From Burkholderiales bacterium (GTDB taxonomy: Bacteria > Pseudomonadota > Gammaproteobacteria > Burkholderiales > Burkholderiaceae_D): a stretch of DNA of 64,000 nucleotides. Numbering within the stretch: the first letter of the stretch is position 1; each line of letters opens with the position of its first letter. Where the stretch lies: assembly GCA_016200895.1 (NCBI GenBank), contig JACQDX010000130.1, positions 1 through 64,000 of the forward strand, read 5' to 3'. Position numbers and translations under genes: made by a program. Positions 19,889-29,902 of this stretch are shown here, piece after piece. Under the pieces are notes generated by a model. The model was not told the DNA's origin. It worked only from the letters and a program-made list of their open reading frames with translations, and did not search any database.

Positions 19889-20035
19889 CTATTTTCCATT
19901 CTCATTATCAATTGGCAAGCGCGCCATCTTTTCGAATTTTTCTTTATTACCGGCACTGAATGCCCAGTAAATAATGCCAAGGAATACGATGAGGCTGATG
20001 ACCGTCACGACGCTGCTTATTATTGTGAAATTCAT
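19889..20035 (-). CDS. ccoQ: cbb3-type oxidase subunit CcoQ, 48 aa (not in supplied ORF track)
   Basis: Hand translation MNFTIISSVVTVISLIVFLGIIYWAFSAGNKEKFEKMARLPIDNENGK*; single TM then charged tail, between ccoO and ccoP. Confidence 0.9.
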   Translation of the reverse strand: MNFTIISSVVTVISLIVFLGIIYWAFSAGNKEKFEKMARLPIDNENGK

Positions 20036-20085
20036 TTCATTTCTCCCCTGAGGGCTGGGTCACACAAGACCCGGCTATTCCTCTG

Positions 20086-20703
20086 TCAGTTCTTGTTCTT
20101 GATCGCAGTGCCCAAGACTTGCAAGTAGGCGATTACCGCATCCAGCTCAGTCTTGTTCGCCAGTTCAGAAGCGCCCGCCTTGATCTGCTCGTCGGTATAA
20201 GGCACCCCCAGAGTTTTCATGGCCTTCAACTTGGGAGTGATTTCCTCGGGTGCGAGCTGGGTTTTGGCCAACCATGGATAGGCAGGCATATTTGATTCCA
20301 CCACGACCGAACGCGGGTCATTCAGATGGTCTTTATGCCAGCTATCACTGTAGCGGCCACCGACACGCGCCAGATCAGGGCCGGTACGCTTACTACCCCA
20401 TTGGAAGGGATGGTCATACACAGACTCACCCGCAACGGAATAATGACCGTAACGCTCAGTCTCCGCACGGAAAGGACGTATCATTTGTGAGTGGCAGCCG
20501 TAGCAACCCTCCCTCAGATAAATGTCACGGCCAGCCAATTGCAAGGCGGAATAAGGCAGCATGCCCTGCACTGGCTGCGTCGTCGATTTTTGAAAGAACA
20601 GAGGGACAATCTCCACCAGGCCACCGACACTGATAGTGAGGATCACCAGTACCAGCAACAAGCCCACATTCCGCTCAATCAAGTCATGAGTAAAATTACG
20701 CAT
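20086..20703 (-). CDS. ccoO: cbb3-type cytochrome c oxidase subunit II (monoheme)
   Basis: [33 protein letters not shown] heme site. Confidence 0.97.
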   Translation of the reverse strand: MRNFTHDLIERNVGLLLVLVILTISVGGLVEIVPLFFQKSTTQPVQGMLPYSALQLAGRDIYLREGCYGCHSQMIRPFRAETERYGHYSVAGESVYDHPFQWGSKRTGPDLARVGGRYSDSWHKDHLNDPRSVVVESNMPAYPWLAKTQLAPEEITPKLKAMKTLGVPYTDEQIKAGASELANKTELDAVIAYLQVLGTAIKNKN

Positions 20704-20720
20704 TCAATTTCTCCTTTGAT

Positions 20721-22160
20721 CTATGCATGTGCTGCAGTTGCAGGCAAAGCCGGGATCGCATTGTTCACAGGTTTGGCAGCCATGATCGTTTTTGTGACGT
20801 TGTACGCCATCACCAGCATGCCGCTCAGGTACAGAAGGCCGCCCAGCATGCGTATCACGTAGTAGGGATATGTCGCTTTGACGCTCTCTACAAAGGAGTA
20901 CGTCAGCGTGCCATCCTCATTCACCGCACGCCACATCAGCCCCTGCATGACGCCAGCTATCCACATGGAAGCGATGTACAAGACCACACCTATTGTCGCC
21001 ACCCAGAAGTGCACTTCGATGAGGCTCTTGCTATGCATTTGTGTCTGGCCAAACAGGCGCGGGATCAGGTAATACAAGCTGCCTATGGTGATGAAACCAA
21101 CCCAGCCCAAAGCACCGGAATGAACGTGACCAACGGTCCAGTCAGTGTAGTGCGACAAGGCATTCACGGTTTTGATCGCCATCATCGGACCTTCGAAGGT
21201 CGACATGCCATAGAAAGACAGAGACACAATCAGGAAACGCAGGATAGGGTCAGAACGCAACTTGCTCCAGGCACCGGACAAGGTCATGATGCCGTTGACC
21301 ATACCACCCCAGGAAGGAGCCAGCAAAATCAGCGAGAACAGCATCCCTATGGATTGCGCCCAGTCAGGCAAAGCGGTGTAATGCAAGTGATGCGGGCCCG
21401 CCCACATGTAGGTGAAGATCAGTGCCCAGAAGTGGACGATGGACAGACGATAAGAATAAACAGGACGTTCAATTTGTTTGGGAATGAAGTAATACATCAT
21501 GCCCAAGAAGCCAGCAGTCAAAAAGAAACCCACGGCATTATGACCATACCACCATTGCACCATGGCATCTTGCACACCGGAATAGGCAGAATAGGATTTC
21601 ATGAACGATACCGGGATGGCAGCGCTATTGACGATATGCAAAACTGCTACTGCAATGATAAAGGCACCATAAAACCAGTTGGCGACATAAATATGCTCCA
21701 CCTTGCGCTTCACCAGCGTGCCAAAAAACACTACGGCATACGATACCCAGACCACTGCAATCAACAGATCGATTGGCCACTCTAGTTCTGCATATTCTTT
21801 ACCTTGGGTAAAGCCCATAGGTAAGCTGATGGCGGCAGCGACGATCACCAGTTGCCACCCCCAGAATGTGAATTCGGCAAGACCTTCTGCAAACAGCCTG
21901 ACATTGGACGTGCGCTGAACAACATAATAGGAAGTGCCAAACAAGGCACAGCCACCAAAGGCAAAGATCACAGCATTGGTATGTAAAGGGCGCAAACGAC
22001 CGTAACTTAGCCACGGTATCCCCCCAAGAAATTCTGGCCAGGCAAGCTGAGTTGCAATCACCACGCCCACCAGCATGCCGACGATTCCCCAAACCACTGC
22101 CATGACAGAAAATTGCCGTACAACCCGATAGTTGTATGTGTTTTCTTTAGTTATTGTCAT
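20721..22160 (-). CDS. ccoN: cbb3-type cytochrome c oxidase subunit I
   Basis: [55 protein letters not shown]; start set at [17 protein letters not shown]. Confidence 0.97.
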   Translation of the reverse strand: MTITKENTYNYRVVRQFSVMAVVWGIVGMLVGVVIATQLAWPEFLGGIPWLSYGRLRPLHTNAVIFAFGGCALFGTSYYVVQRTSNVRLFAEGLAEFTFWGWQLVIVAAAISLPMGFTQGKEYAELEWPIDLLIAVVWVSYAVVFFGTLVKRKVEHIYVANWFYGAFIIAVAVLHIVNSAAIPVSFMKSYSAYSGVQDAMVQWWYGHNAVGFFLTAGFLGMMYYFIPKQIERPVYSYRLSIVHFWALIFTYMWAGPHHLHYTALPDWAQSIGMLFSLILLAPSWGGMVNGIMTLSGAWSKLRSDPILRFLIVSLSFYGMSTFEGPMMAIKTVNALSHYTDWTVGHVHSGALGWVGFITIGSLYYLIPRLFGQTQMHSKSLIEVHFWVATIGVVLYIASMWIAGVMQGLMWRAVNEDGTLTYSFVESVKATYPYYVIRMLGGLLYLSGMLVMAYNVTKTIMAAKPVNNAIPALPATAAHA

Positions 22161-22218
22161 GATCTCACTCTGTTGTAAAAGTACACCGCCAGAATAACAA
22201 TCACCTTGCCCAGCTACA

Positions 22219-22232
22219 TTGATGCAAATCAA
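22219..22232. promoter_or_regulatory. Perfect-consensus FNR/Anr box upstream of ccoN
   Basis: TTGAT-GCAA-ATCAA, 58 nt upstream of the ccoN start codon. Confidence 0.8.
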
Positions 22233-22313
22233 ATGCAGCCAGATTCAAATTCAATTACTGGCGAAAGACAACATACGCATAAATCTAAAGAATCAATTTT
22301 TCAAAAACTCAAA

Positions 22314-22342
22314 AAAAAAGACATCCAGAGGATGTCTTTTTA
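22314..22342. terminator. Terminator hairpin downstream of ppiD
   Basis: aaaaagacatcc-agag-gatgtcttttt. Confidence 0.8.
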
Positions 22343-22362
22343 AACAGCAAGATGCAGCTGAT

Positions 22363-24288
22363 TTATGGTGCGGCAGTTACCGGCGCAGTCACTGCCGCTT
22401 TATTGACAGTCACTTTGGCTTTATGCTTCAGCAACTCAATATAAGAATACAGATTTTGAGCAGACTGCATACTCGTTAATTGTTGTGCCTCAGAAGCACG
22501 ACGCGCAGAGTCTGGCGTACCGGCGGTGACTTTACCTATGCGGAAAATAACATAGCCCGCATTACCCAGATGCGTGCCCACAAAGGCAGGCAGCTTCTGC
22601 GTATCAGCACGCATCACATCAACCAGAGCGGCGCTAGGGATATCCTGATTCTTCAAACGAGAGATCATTTTAGGCTCAGTAAATCCAGTCGTTGAATCTG
22701 CTGCTTTCAACGCAGCTAGTTTGGCTATACCTTCTTTTTCTGCCAGTGCTGCAGCCTCAGTTGCAGTTACCTGTGCCTGAATTGATGCCTTCACCTCTTC
22801 AAATGGACGCTTGGACGCAGGTTTGTATTGAACGATACGGCCAGCAATCAAAGTATTCGGGGCAACTTCAATTGCTTCTGTATTGTGTTTTTTCTTGACC
22901 ACGTCATCAGAGAAAATCGCCTTCAGGAATTTAGGATTGTTGGTTACTACCGTTGCTGGCAAACCTGGCTTGCTATTACGCGATAAATCATTCACTGTTT
23001 GTATTTTCAACTTCAGCTTTTCTGCTGCAGGCTTGAGACTATCACCTTGCTCGTACAAGACATTGGTGAAAGATTCAGCGGCTTCGGTATAAGCTTTGCC
23101 CGCTTTTTGTTTTTTGATATCAGCAGCAATTTGCGCTTTGACTTCATCCAGTGTTTTGACGCCAGCAGGCTTGATCCCTGTCACAGTGATGATGTGAAAA
23201 CCATATTCAGACTGCACCAATTCACTGATGTCGCCTTGTTTAAGCTTGAATACACTTTCATCAAACTGAGGGACCATCGCCCCTTTAGCAAAGAAATCCA
23301 GATCACCACCCTTTTCTTTGGAACCTGGGTCGTCAGAATTTTCCTTCGCCAGTCTGGCGAAATCTTCTGGCTTCTTGCGCAATTGTGCGAGGATATCTGC
23401 GGCCTTGGCTTTTGCCTTGGCCTTGTCGGCATCACTGCTGTCTTTGCCTGCTGCAATCAGAATATGGCTGGCACGACGCTGCTCTTCTGTCGTATAAGCT
23501 TTTTCATTAGCCTTGTAATAGGTCTGGACATCAGCATCAGACACAGTCGTTTGCTCAGCCAGTGCTTCATTATTCAAGACGACGTACTCAGCATTAATTT
23601 GCTCAGGGATTTCAAACTGCGCCGTATTTTTTTCATAATAGGCTTTCAACATGTCATCCGTAACTTTGACACGTGAAGCAAAATCACCGGGTTTATACAT
23701 CAGCATCTGCACTTCACGCTCTTGCTCATTAATGGCAGAAAGACGCTCAGCCACAGTTTTTGGAACAAAGGCACTTGCCTGGACTGGGCCCAGCAATTGT
23801 TGCAGCACCATGTCCTGACGCAGACGCTGTTCGAACATGGGTGGTGTCTTGCCTTGCTGTGCCAGCAGGCGGGTATATTCGGCATTATCGAAATGACCGT
23901 CGGCCTTCACCAGACCTGGCGTCTTGGCAATATTGTCTTGCAATGTTGCATCTGCAATTGCCAATTTTTTGACAGCAATCTCACCAGCCATTGCCTTGCG
24001 GGCAATCAGCTCGTCCAGAATGCCCTGTCTTGCTTCAGCAGTATTGAGCATTTTTGCATCAAACTGCGGACCATACATCTGGCGCATACGATCCAGCTGA
24101 TCACGCAAGGCCTGATCAAACTCACCTTGGGTAATGGGGGCTCCCGCAACAGTTGCGATACCGGCCTCTTTGCCTATGGAACGCAAAGCGTCAGTATTAC
24201 CGAACAAAACAAATGACGGCAAGATAAGAACAGCTAACAAAATTTGCATTAAGCGCTGATGGGTACGAATAAATTCAAACATGTTCAA
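22363..24288 (-). CDS. PpiD-like membrane-anchored SurA/parvulin-type peptidyl-prolyl isomerase
   Basis: MFEFIRTHQRLMQILLAVLILPSFVLFG, SurA_N-like region, parvulin domain (RASHILIAAGKDSS...GGDLDFFAKGAMVPQFDESVFKLKQGDISELVQSEYGFHII). Confidence 0.95.
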   Translation of the reverse strand: MNMFEFIRTHQRLMQILLAVLILPSFVLFGNTDALRSIGKEAGIATVAGAPITQGEFDQALRDQLDRMRQMYGPQFDAKMLNTAEARQGILDELIARKAMAGEIAVKKLAIADATLQDNIAKTPGLVKADGHFDNAEYTRLLAQQGKTPPMFEQRLRQDMVLQQLLGPVQASAFVPKTVAERLSAINEQEREVQMLMYKPGDFASRVKVTDDMLKAYYEKNTAQFEIPEQINAEYVVLNNEALAEQTTVSDADVQTYYKANEKAYTTEEQRRASHILIAAGKDSSDADKAKAKAKAADILAQLRKKPEDFARLAKENSDDPGSKEKGGDLDFFAKGAMVPQFDESVFKLKQGDISELVQSEYGFHIITVTGIKPAGVKTLDEVKAQIAADIKKQKAGKAYTEAAESFTNVLYEQGDSLKPAAEKLKLKIQTVNDLSRNSKPGLPATVVTNNPKFLKAIFSDDVVKKKHNTEAIEVAPNTLIAGRIVQYKPASKRPFEEVKASIQAQVTATEAAALAEKEGIAKLAALKAADSTTGFTEPKMISRLKNQDIPSAALVDVMRADTQKLPAFVGTHLGNAGYVIFRIGKVTAGTPDSARRASEAQQLTSMQSAQNLYSYIELLKHKAKVTVNKAAVTAPVTAAP

Positions 24289-24332
24289 CCAATCACGTGG
24301 CTAAGTATCACAATAACAATTTGACGAATACA

Positions 24333-24361
24333 AAAAAAGGCGAACTTTCGTTCGCCTTTTC
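24333..24361 (-). terminator. Rho-independent terminator, minus strand
   Basis: Minus strand: aaaggcgaacg-aaa-gttcgcc followed by ttttttt. Confidence 0.75.
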
Positions 24362-24368
24362 GATTTTC

Positions 24369-24445
24369 TGGCGGAGCGGACGGGGCTCGAACCCGCGACC
24401 CCCGGCGTGACAGGCCGGTATTCTAACCAACTGAACTACCACTCC
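24369..24445 (-). tRNA. tRNA-Asp (GTC)
   Basis: GGAGTGGTAGTTCAGTTGGTTAGAATACCGGCCTGTCACGCCGGGGGTCGCGGGTTCGAGCCCCGTCCGCTCCGCCA. Confidence 0.97.
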
Positions 24446-24479
24446 TTTTTGCTTCCTGGCACTACAGTTTGCTTGCTAC

Positions 24480-24555
24480 TGGTGGGCGCTGAGAGGCTCG
24501 AACTCCCGACCTAAGCCTTGTAAGGGCTCCGCTCTACCAACTGAGCTAAGCGCCC
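24480..24555 (-). tRNA. tRNA-Val (TAC)
   Basis: GGGCGCTTAGCTCAGTTGGTAGAGCGGAGCCCTTACAAGGCTTAGGTCGGGAGTTCGAGCCTCTCAGCGCCCACCA. Confidence 0.95.
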
Positions 24556-24605
24556 CACGCATACAAACAAACTTCGCGGCCCATGTCCCGAGCCACGAAA
24601 GTGCG

Positions 24606-24878
24606 TTAGTTTACCGCATCTTTCAATGCTTTGCCAGGTTTAAATTTAGGGACCTTGGCAGATTTGATCTTGATTGGCTCACCAGTCTTAGGATTACGAC
24701 CTGCCCTGGCAGCGCGTTTGGCAACAGAGAAGGTACCAAAACCAACCAGTGTTACCGTGCCATTTTTCTTCAATGTGGTTTTTACGGCGCCGATCACAGC
24801 ATCCAGCGCACGCGACGAAGCCGCTTTGGAAATATCCGCTGTTTTCGCAATATGATCGATCAACTCAGTCTTATTCAC
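24606..24878 (-). CDS. HU family DNA-binding protein
   Basis: 90 aa, [11 protein letters not shown]...[26 protein letters not shown]. Confidence 0.97.
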   Translation of the reverse strand: MNKTELIDHIAKTADISKAASSRALDAVIGAVKTTLKKNGTVTLVGFGTFSVAKRAARAGRNPKTGEPIKIKSAKVPKFKPGKALKDAVN

Positions 24879-25311
24879 TTATAGCCCCCTCACAAAAATT
24901 TGAATTTCGCGATGATGTATTCGATTATTTTATTGGTCGTGCATCTATCACGGCAAGCAGGAAATCTGCATCCGGTATTAGAGCAAGCCGCAAAGCCTTA
25001 TGTCAAGCGGTTTGCAAGCTTTATGGCCAAGTTTGCTAATTTGTGATTTGCTTATTCGGTTTTCATGCCTGCCCAGGCTAGAGCTACTGTGCAAAAAATC
25101 AGGTAGCTGAGTGTTTTTGCTATATGGAAAAGCCACCCTCTTTTGCATCCTGAATTAGAATGTGACGAGCCTACACTAAAAACCAAGGCAGCATGAAACC
25201 TGGCGGCAACTATGGCGCAGGTATATTTCATATGAGGACTCACACAGCACAGTCATTCCTGTTGTGATATATGGTATTTCTTTAAGTTATAGGAGGCGCT
25301 GAGAGCCAGTC

Positions 25312-25440
25312 ATGAATCATGATGCACAAAAAGCGCGCTTATATGGAAAGACCTCAAGCAAGTCCCGTAGCAAGACCCCAGAAATCGGAATAAACTTAAA
25401 ACAAATAAAGACAGACACGGAACACAATGAAGAACTTTGA
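25312..25440 (+). CDS. Candidate 42-aa basic leader ORF overlapping the nadB start
   Basis: ATG at 25312; [48 protein letters not shown] at 25291 but 15 nt away; stop overlaps nadB codons 4-5 in another frame. Confidence 0.3.
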   Translation: MNHDAQKARLYGKTSSKSRSKTPEIGINLKQIKTDTEHNEEL

Positions 25441-27034
25441 CGTAGCAATCGTAGGTAGTGGACTGGCCGGCTTATCTGTCGCCCTGCATCTGGCGCAAAC
25501 TCGCAAAGTCGCCATCGTTTCCAAGCGCGAATTACTCGATGGTGCAAGTAACTGGGCACAAGGTGGCATCGCCGCGGTACTGGATTCTCACGACAGTCAT
25601 GAACAGCACATTTCAGACACTCTGATTGCAGGCGGCGGCTTGTGCGATGAAGGCGCCACCCGCTACATCATAGAACATGGGCGTGAAGCCATAGACTGGC
25701 TGATAGAACAAGGCGTCCCCTTCACCCGTGATGAAGAAGCAGAACTGGGTTTTCACCTGACCCGCGAAGGCGGCCACAGCCAGCGCCGCATCATCCATGC
25801 GGCAGATGCGACCGGCCATGCTGTGCAAGTCACACTGGAACAAAAAGTACGCAATCACCCCAACATTACGCTGTTTGAACATCACTATGCAATCGATGTA
25901 ATTACCTCAGCCAAGATCGGTGACACATCCCCTACTCCACGCTGCCTGGGTTTGTATGTGCAAGATGTAAAAACCGGCAAGGTCGATACCTTTGCGGCCC
26001 AACATACAGTGATGGCAACCGGCGGTGCTGGTAAAGTCTATCTGTACACCACCAACCCTGACACTGCTACCGGCGATGGCATCGCCATGGCATGGCGTGC
26101 AGGCTGCCGCATCGGCAATATGGAATTCATACAATTCCACCCTACCTGCTTGTATCATCCGTTCGCCAAATCATTTTTGATTACTGAAGCAGTGCGTGGC
26201 GAAGGCGGCATCTTGAAACTGCCAGCCGAAGCTGGTGCATCTGCAGGCAAGCGCTTCATGACCAGCCATGATGACCGCATGGAACTGGCACCACGCGATG
26301 TGGTTGCCCGTGCGATTGACTTTGAAATGAAAAAACGTGGCCTGGATTTTGTGGAACTTGATATCAGCCATCAACCACCAGAATTCTTGAAAGAACATTT
26401 CCCCACCATTTATGCACGCTGCCTTGAACTGGGCATAGACATCACCAAGCAAGCCATACCCGTGGTGCCGGCAGTGCACTTCACTTGCGGCGGCATCGTC
26501 ACTGACACAGATGGCCGCACTGATTTGCCTGGCCTGTACGCCGTTGGTGAAACCGCCTACACCGGCTTGCATGGTGCCAATCGTCTGGCCAGCAACTCGC
26601 TACTGGAATGCCTGGTCGTTGGCCGCGCCACAGCCAAGCATATAGAAGCCCAGGAACGTGCCAGCGTCATTGCCTTGCCAGACTGGGATGAAAGCCGTGT
26701 TTCAGATGCAGATGAAGAAGTCGTCATCGCCAATAACTGGGATGAACTGCGCCGCTTCATGTGGAATTATGTAGGCATAGTCCGCACCACCAAACGCCTG
26801 GAGCGCGCCAAGCACCGTATACGCTTGCTGAAGGAAGAGATAGATGAATACTATGCAAACTTCCGCATCTCGAATAATTTGCTGGAGCTACGCAATCTGG
26901 TAGAAGTGGCTTCGCTGATAGTGAACAGCGCATTGTCACGCCGTGAAAGTCGTGGCCTGCATTTTAGCCGTGATTATCCAGACACGCTCCCCAAAGCACT
27001 GCCTACAGTCTTATCCCCCAAGCGTAAAAAATAA
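25427..27034 (+). CDS. nadB: L-aspartate oxidase
   Basis: FAD motif [70 protein letters not shown]. Confidence 0.97.
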   Translation: MKNFDVAIVGSGLAGLSVALHLAQTRKVAIVSKRELLDGASNWAQGGIAAVLDSHDSHEQHISDTLIAGGGLCDEGATRYIIEHGREAIDWLIEQGVPFTRDEEAELGFHLTREGGHSQRRIIHAADATGHAVQVTLEQKVRNHPNITLFEHHYAIDVITSAKIGDTSPTPRCLGLYVQDVKTGKVDTFAAQHTVMATGGAGKVYLYTTNPDTATGDGIAMAWRAGCRIGNMEFIQFHPTCLYHPFAKSFLITEAVRGEGGILKLPAEAGASAGKRFMTSHDDRMELAPRDVVARAIDFEMKKRGLDFVELDISHQPPEFLKEHFPTIYARCLELGIDITKQAIPVVPAVHFTCGGIVTDTDGRTDLPGLYAVGETAYTGLHGANRLASNSLLECLVVGRATAKHIEAQERASVIALPDWDESRVSDADEEVVIANNWDELRRFMWNYVGIVRTTKRLERAKHRIRLLKEEIDEYYANFRISNNLLELRNLVEVASLIVNSALSRRESRGLHFSRDYPDTLPKALPTVLSPKRKK

Positions 27035-27039
27035 TCCTT

Positions 27040-27069
27040 CATGCTGGCGGCGTTTGCGTTGCCAGCATG
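27040..27069. terminator. Hairpin downstream of nadB (weak T tract)
   Basis: catgctggc-ggcgtttgcgtt-gccagcatg. Confidence 0.45.
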
Positions 27070-27248
27070 ATCGAATCACTTAAGCCTCCCCCAGATCAGC
27101 CAATAAAAGTACTGAGTTTTTTATCTATTTACTGCATAGCCATTTGACAAATTAAATTATCACAGTGATACTTCCCAGCTTGCTTGCCGGGTAGTCTCAT
27201 CAGCAGTTTTTTTCCGGCGCAGCCTACCTGAAACCAGAAAAAATTGGC

Positions 27249-27920
27249 ATGATAAAGCTCAGTCAGATACGTAAGACATATAAGCAGGGCGGCAATGAAA
27301 TCAGGGCGCTTGACGGCATAGATTTACACATCACCAGCGGCGAGTTCGTCGCCATCATGGGCCCTTCAGGTTCTGGAAAATCCACACTACTCAATGTGCT
27401 TGGCGCACTTGACCGCCCTGATCATGGACGCTACCTGCTGAATCAGGAAGAAATCAGTGCGATGAATGATGATGCGGCATCTGATATACGCAACCGCAGC
27501 ATTGGTTTTGTCTTTCAATCTTTTCATTTATTACCGCGCCTGACCGTGCTGGAAAATGTGCTGCTGCCGCAACGCTATAGTAAAGCCCCTGATGCGCAAG
27601 CAGAAACACGCGCCCGCCAGTTACTTGAACGCATAGGTCTGGCACAACGCATGGATCACAGGCCGGGCGAATTATCTGGCGGTCAGTTGCAACGTGCTGC
27701 CATCGCCCGTGCCTTGCTGAATCAACCTGCCTTGTTACTGGCAGATGAACCTACCGGCAACCTGGATTCGAAAAGCGCAGCCGATGTCCTGGGCTTGCTG
27801 GGTGAATTGCATGCGAATGGTCAAACTCTGGTGCTGGTGACTCACGATCCTGCAGTGGCCGCAAAGGCGCAAAGAACTATCCATCTGGCGGATGGCAAGG
27901 TTGCGGGGATTGCAGCATGA
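27249..27920 (+). CDS. ABC transporter ATP-binding protein, MacB/LolD type
   Basis: Walker A GPSGSGKST, signature LSGGQLQR, Walker B ALLLADEPTGNLDS. Confidence 0.96.
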   Translation: MIKLSQIRKTYKQGGNEIRALDGIDLHITSGEFVAIMGPSGSGKSTLLNVLGALDRPDHGRYLLNQEEISAMNDDAASDIRNRSIGFVFQSFHLLPRLTVLENVLLPQRYSKAPDAQAETRARQLLERIGLAQRMDHRPGELSGGQLQRAAIARALLNQPALLLADEPTGNLDSKSAADVLGLLGELHANGQTLVLVTHDPAVAAKAQRTIHLADGKVAGIAA

Positions 27921-29902
27921 AGCACAACTTACCCAAACACTTACACTTATCAAAGCTGAGCGTCTGCATACTCACTGCTTGCTTGAGCATGCCTGCACTG
28001 GCACCAGCTTCATCGGTAGCACCTGCCGACACAGCCAAAGCATCCCTGTCTGCAAAGAACCGCCCGGTCTTGTTGACTGGTGAAGTCATCGCCAAAGATT
28101 CGCAAGTTATCCTGGTACCGCCATCCAATTCTTCACCTGTCGTTTTACGCAATTTTGTTGCCGAAGGCAGTAAAGTCAAAAAAGGTGATTTGGTGTTGCG
28201 CATAGAAACACCAAACAGTTCCAATATAGAACAACTGGAAATAGGTATGCAGCAAACCAGGGCGAAGGCTGATTCTGAACTGGCCAAGCTGGAAGTCACT
28301 GCTCTGGATGCAGAAAAAAATCTGGTCACGGCAAAAGCGGCATTAGCCAAGGCACTGGTTGACGCAGCCTTGCCGAAGACCCAGATTTCTGCCCTGGAAT
28401 TTGATAAATACCAGGCAGAAAAAGAAAGATCAGAACGTGATCTGCAAGTCAAACAATTGGCATTTGATGACGCCTACACCTCCATCAACAGGAAAAAATC
28501 GGATGCTGATCTGGAGTTGAAGAAACAAGAGATCAATATCAACTACCTGAAGACGCAACTTGCCCGATCTGAAGTGCGCGCCAGCCAGGAGGGCTATGTC
28601 GTCCATGGTTACAGCAATTGGCGTAGCGAGCGCCTGGAAGAAGGCTCCAGCGCTTTTCCTGGCAATAATGCTGGCCAGATCATAGGGTCCGGCCAGATGG
28701 AAGTCAGGGCATGGGCGCTGGAAGCCGACAGGATTTATCTGAAAGAAGGGCTGGCTGTCAGCCTGAAATTCGACGCCCTGCCCGGCTCAGAAGTACAAGC
28801 CAGCATCGCCAATATTTCCAACGCACCTGAAGAACATAGCAGTTGGGGTTATGGCAGATATTTTCGCGTCGACATCAAGTTACCTGCGCAGTCAAATCTT
28901 AAACTGGTGCCAGGCATGAGTGTCATGATAGAGCCTGCTCAATCCATCAGAAAAACCAACGCCAATATCCCTGCGCAGAGCAAAGAACTGACTATAGAGG
29001 GTGAAATACAGTCGCGTAATATCACGCCGATAGGGCCGCCATCCATTCCCTATATCTGGCAATATACGCTGGCGCAGATTGCTCCTGAAGGCAGCGCCGT
29101 CAAAGCAGGTGACATGCTGGCCATGTTCCAGGCAGCTGAGGTACCCAACCAGCTCGCCAGTCAAAAGAGTCAGCTCAATGAAAAACTGAGGGCACTGGAA
29201 AAACTGAAGCTGGAGCAAACCGAAGCAGAAAAAGCAGCAGACCTGGCTGTGGCCGAAGCACACAGCAATGCCGAGAAAGCTGCACGAAAAGCCACCATGC
29301 CAAAAGAGTTAATCCGGCGCGTAGACTATGACAAACTGGTCATAGAAAAATCACTGAATAGCGATCTGGCTGCCATGTCCTTACGTTTGCGCATCACCCA
29401 GGCCCGTGCCCGTAAGGCAGAAAAAACTGGACTGGAAACAGAGATAGCCATGCTGCAGGGGAAAATCGACGTTTTGACGAAAGGGCAAAAAGCCCTGACC
29501 GTGACAGCGACCAAACCGGGCATGATGATATACAAAAGTAATTTTGAAGGTGAAAAATTTGCAGCTGGCAGCCAGGTCTGGATGGGCTTGTCGATTGCCA
29601 GTGTTGCAGACCCAGATAAATTGTATGTCTCGGCCAAAGTACCAGAAGCACAATCAACCACCATCAAAGTCGGACAAAGTGCGCGCATCAACATACCTGG
29701 CGCAAATATGACAGTGCCCGCACGTGTTACCGGGCTGGGTAATGTATTCCACAGCAAATCAACATCACAACCCATCATCGTGCGCGATATAGAGCTGGAA
29801 TTTGATCAGATGCCCAAAGGACTCAAACCTGGTGCGGCAGTCCAAGCTATTTTAAGTGCATCCGGGTCAGAAACTGCAGCGACAGGAGCGGTAAAAAAAT
29901 GA
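27917..29902 (+). CDS. Tandem HlyD/MacA-type periplasmic adaptor (two adaptor modules in one 661-aa polypeptide)
   Basis: Signal peptide; two lipoyl/hairpin/barrel units starting at LLTGEVIAKDSQVILVPP... and LTIEGEIQSRNITPIGPP...; ATGA overlap with the ABC gene. Confidence 0.85.
   Translation: MKHNLPKHLHLSKLSVCILTACLSMPALAPASSVAPADTAKASLSAKNRPVLLTGEVIAKDSQVILVPPSNSSPVVLRNFVAEGSKVKKGDLVLRIETPNSSNIEQLEIGMQQTRAKADSELAKLEVTALDAEKNLVTAKAALAKALVDAALPKTQISALEFDKYQAEKERSERDLQVKQLAFDDAYTSINRKKSDADLELKKQEININYLKTQLARSEVRASQEGYVVHGYSNWRSERLEEGSSAFPGNNAGQIIGSGQMEVRAWALEADRIYLKEGLAVSLKFDALPGSEVQASIANISNAPEEHSSWGYGRYFRVDIKLPAQSNLKLVPGMSVMIEPAQSIRKTNANIPAQSKELTIEGEIQSRNITPIGPPSIPYIWQYTLAQIAPEGSAVKAGDMLAMFQAAEVPNQLASQKSQLNEKLRALEKLKLEQTEAEKAADLAVAEAHSNAEKAARKATMPKELIRRVDYDKLVIEKSLNSDLAAMSLRLRITQARARKAEKTGLETEIAMLQGKIDVLTKGQKALTVTATKPGMMIYKSNFEGEKFAAGSQVWMGLSIASVADPDKLYVSAKVPEAQSTTIKVGQSARINIPGANMTVPARVTGLGNVFHSKSTSQPIIVRDIELEFDQMPKGLKPGAAVQAILSASGSETAATGAVKK

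Noticed and set aside
20727-21785. 352-aa + strand ORF opposite ccoN
   Set aside because: Lies antisense to a certain ccoN; His/Gln/Arg-rich composition is typical of a shadow ORF.
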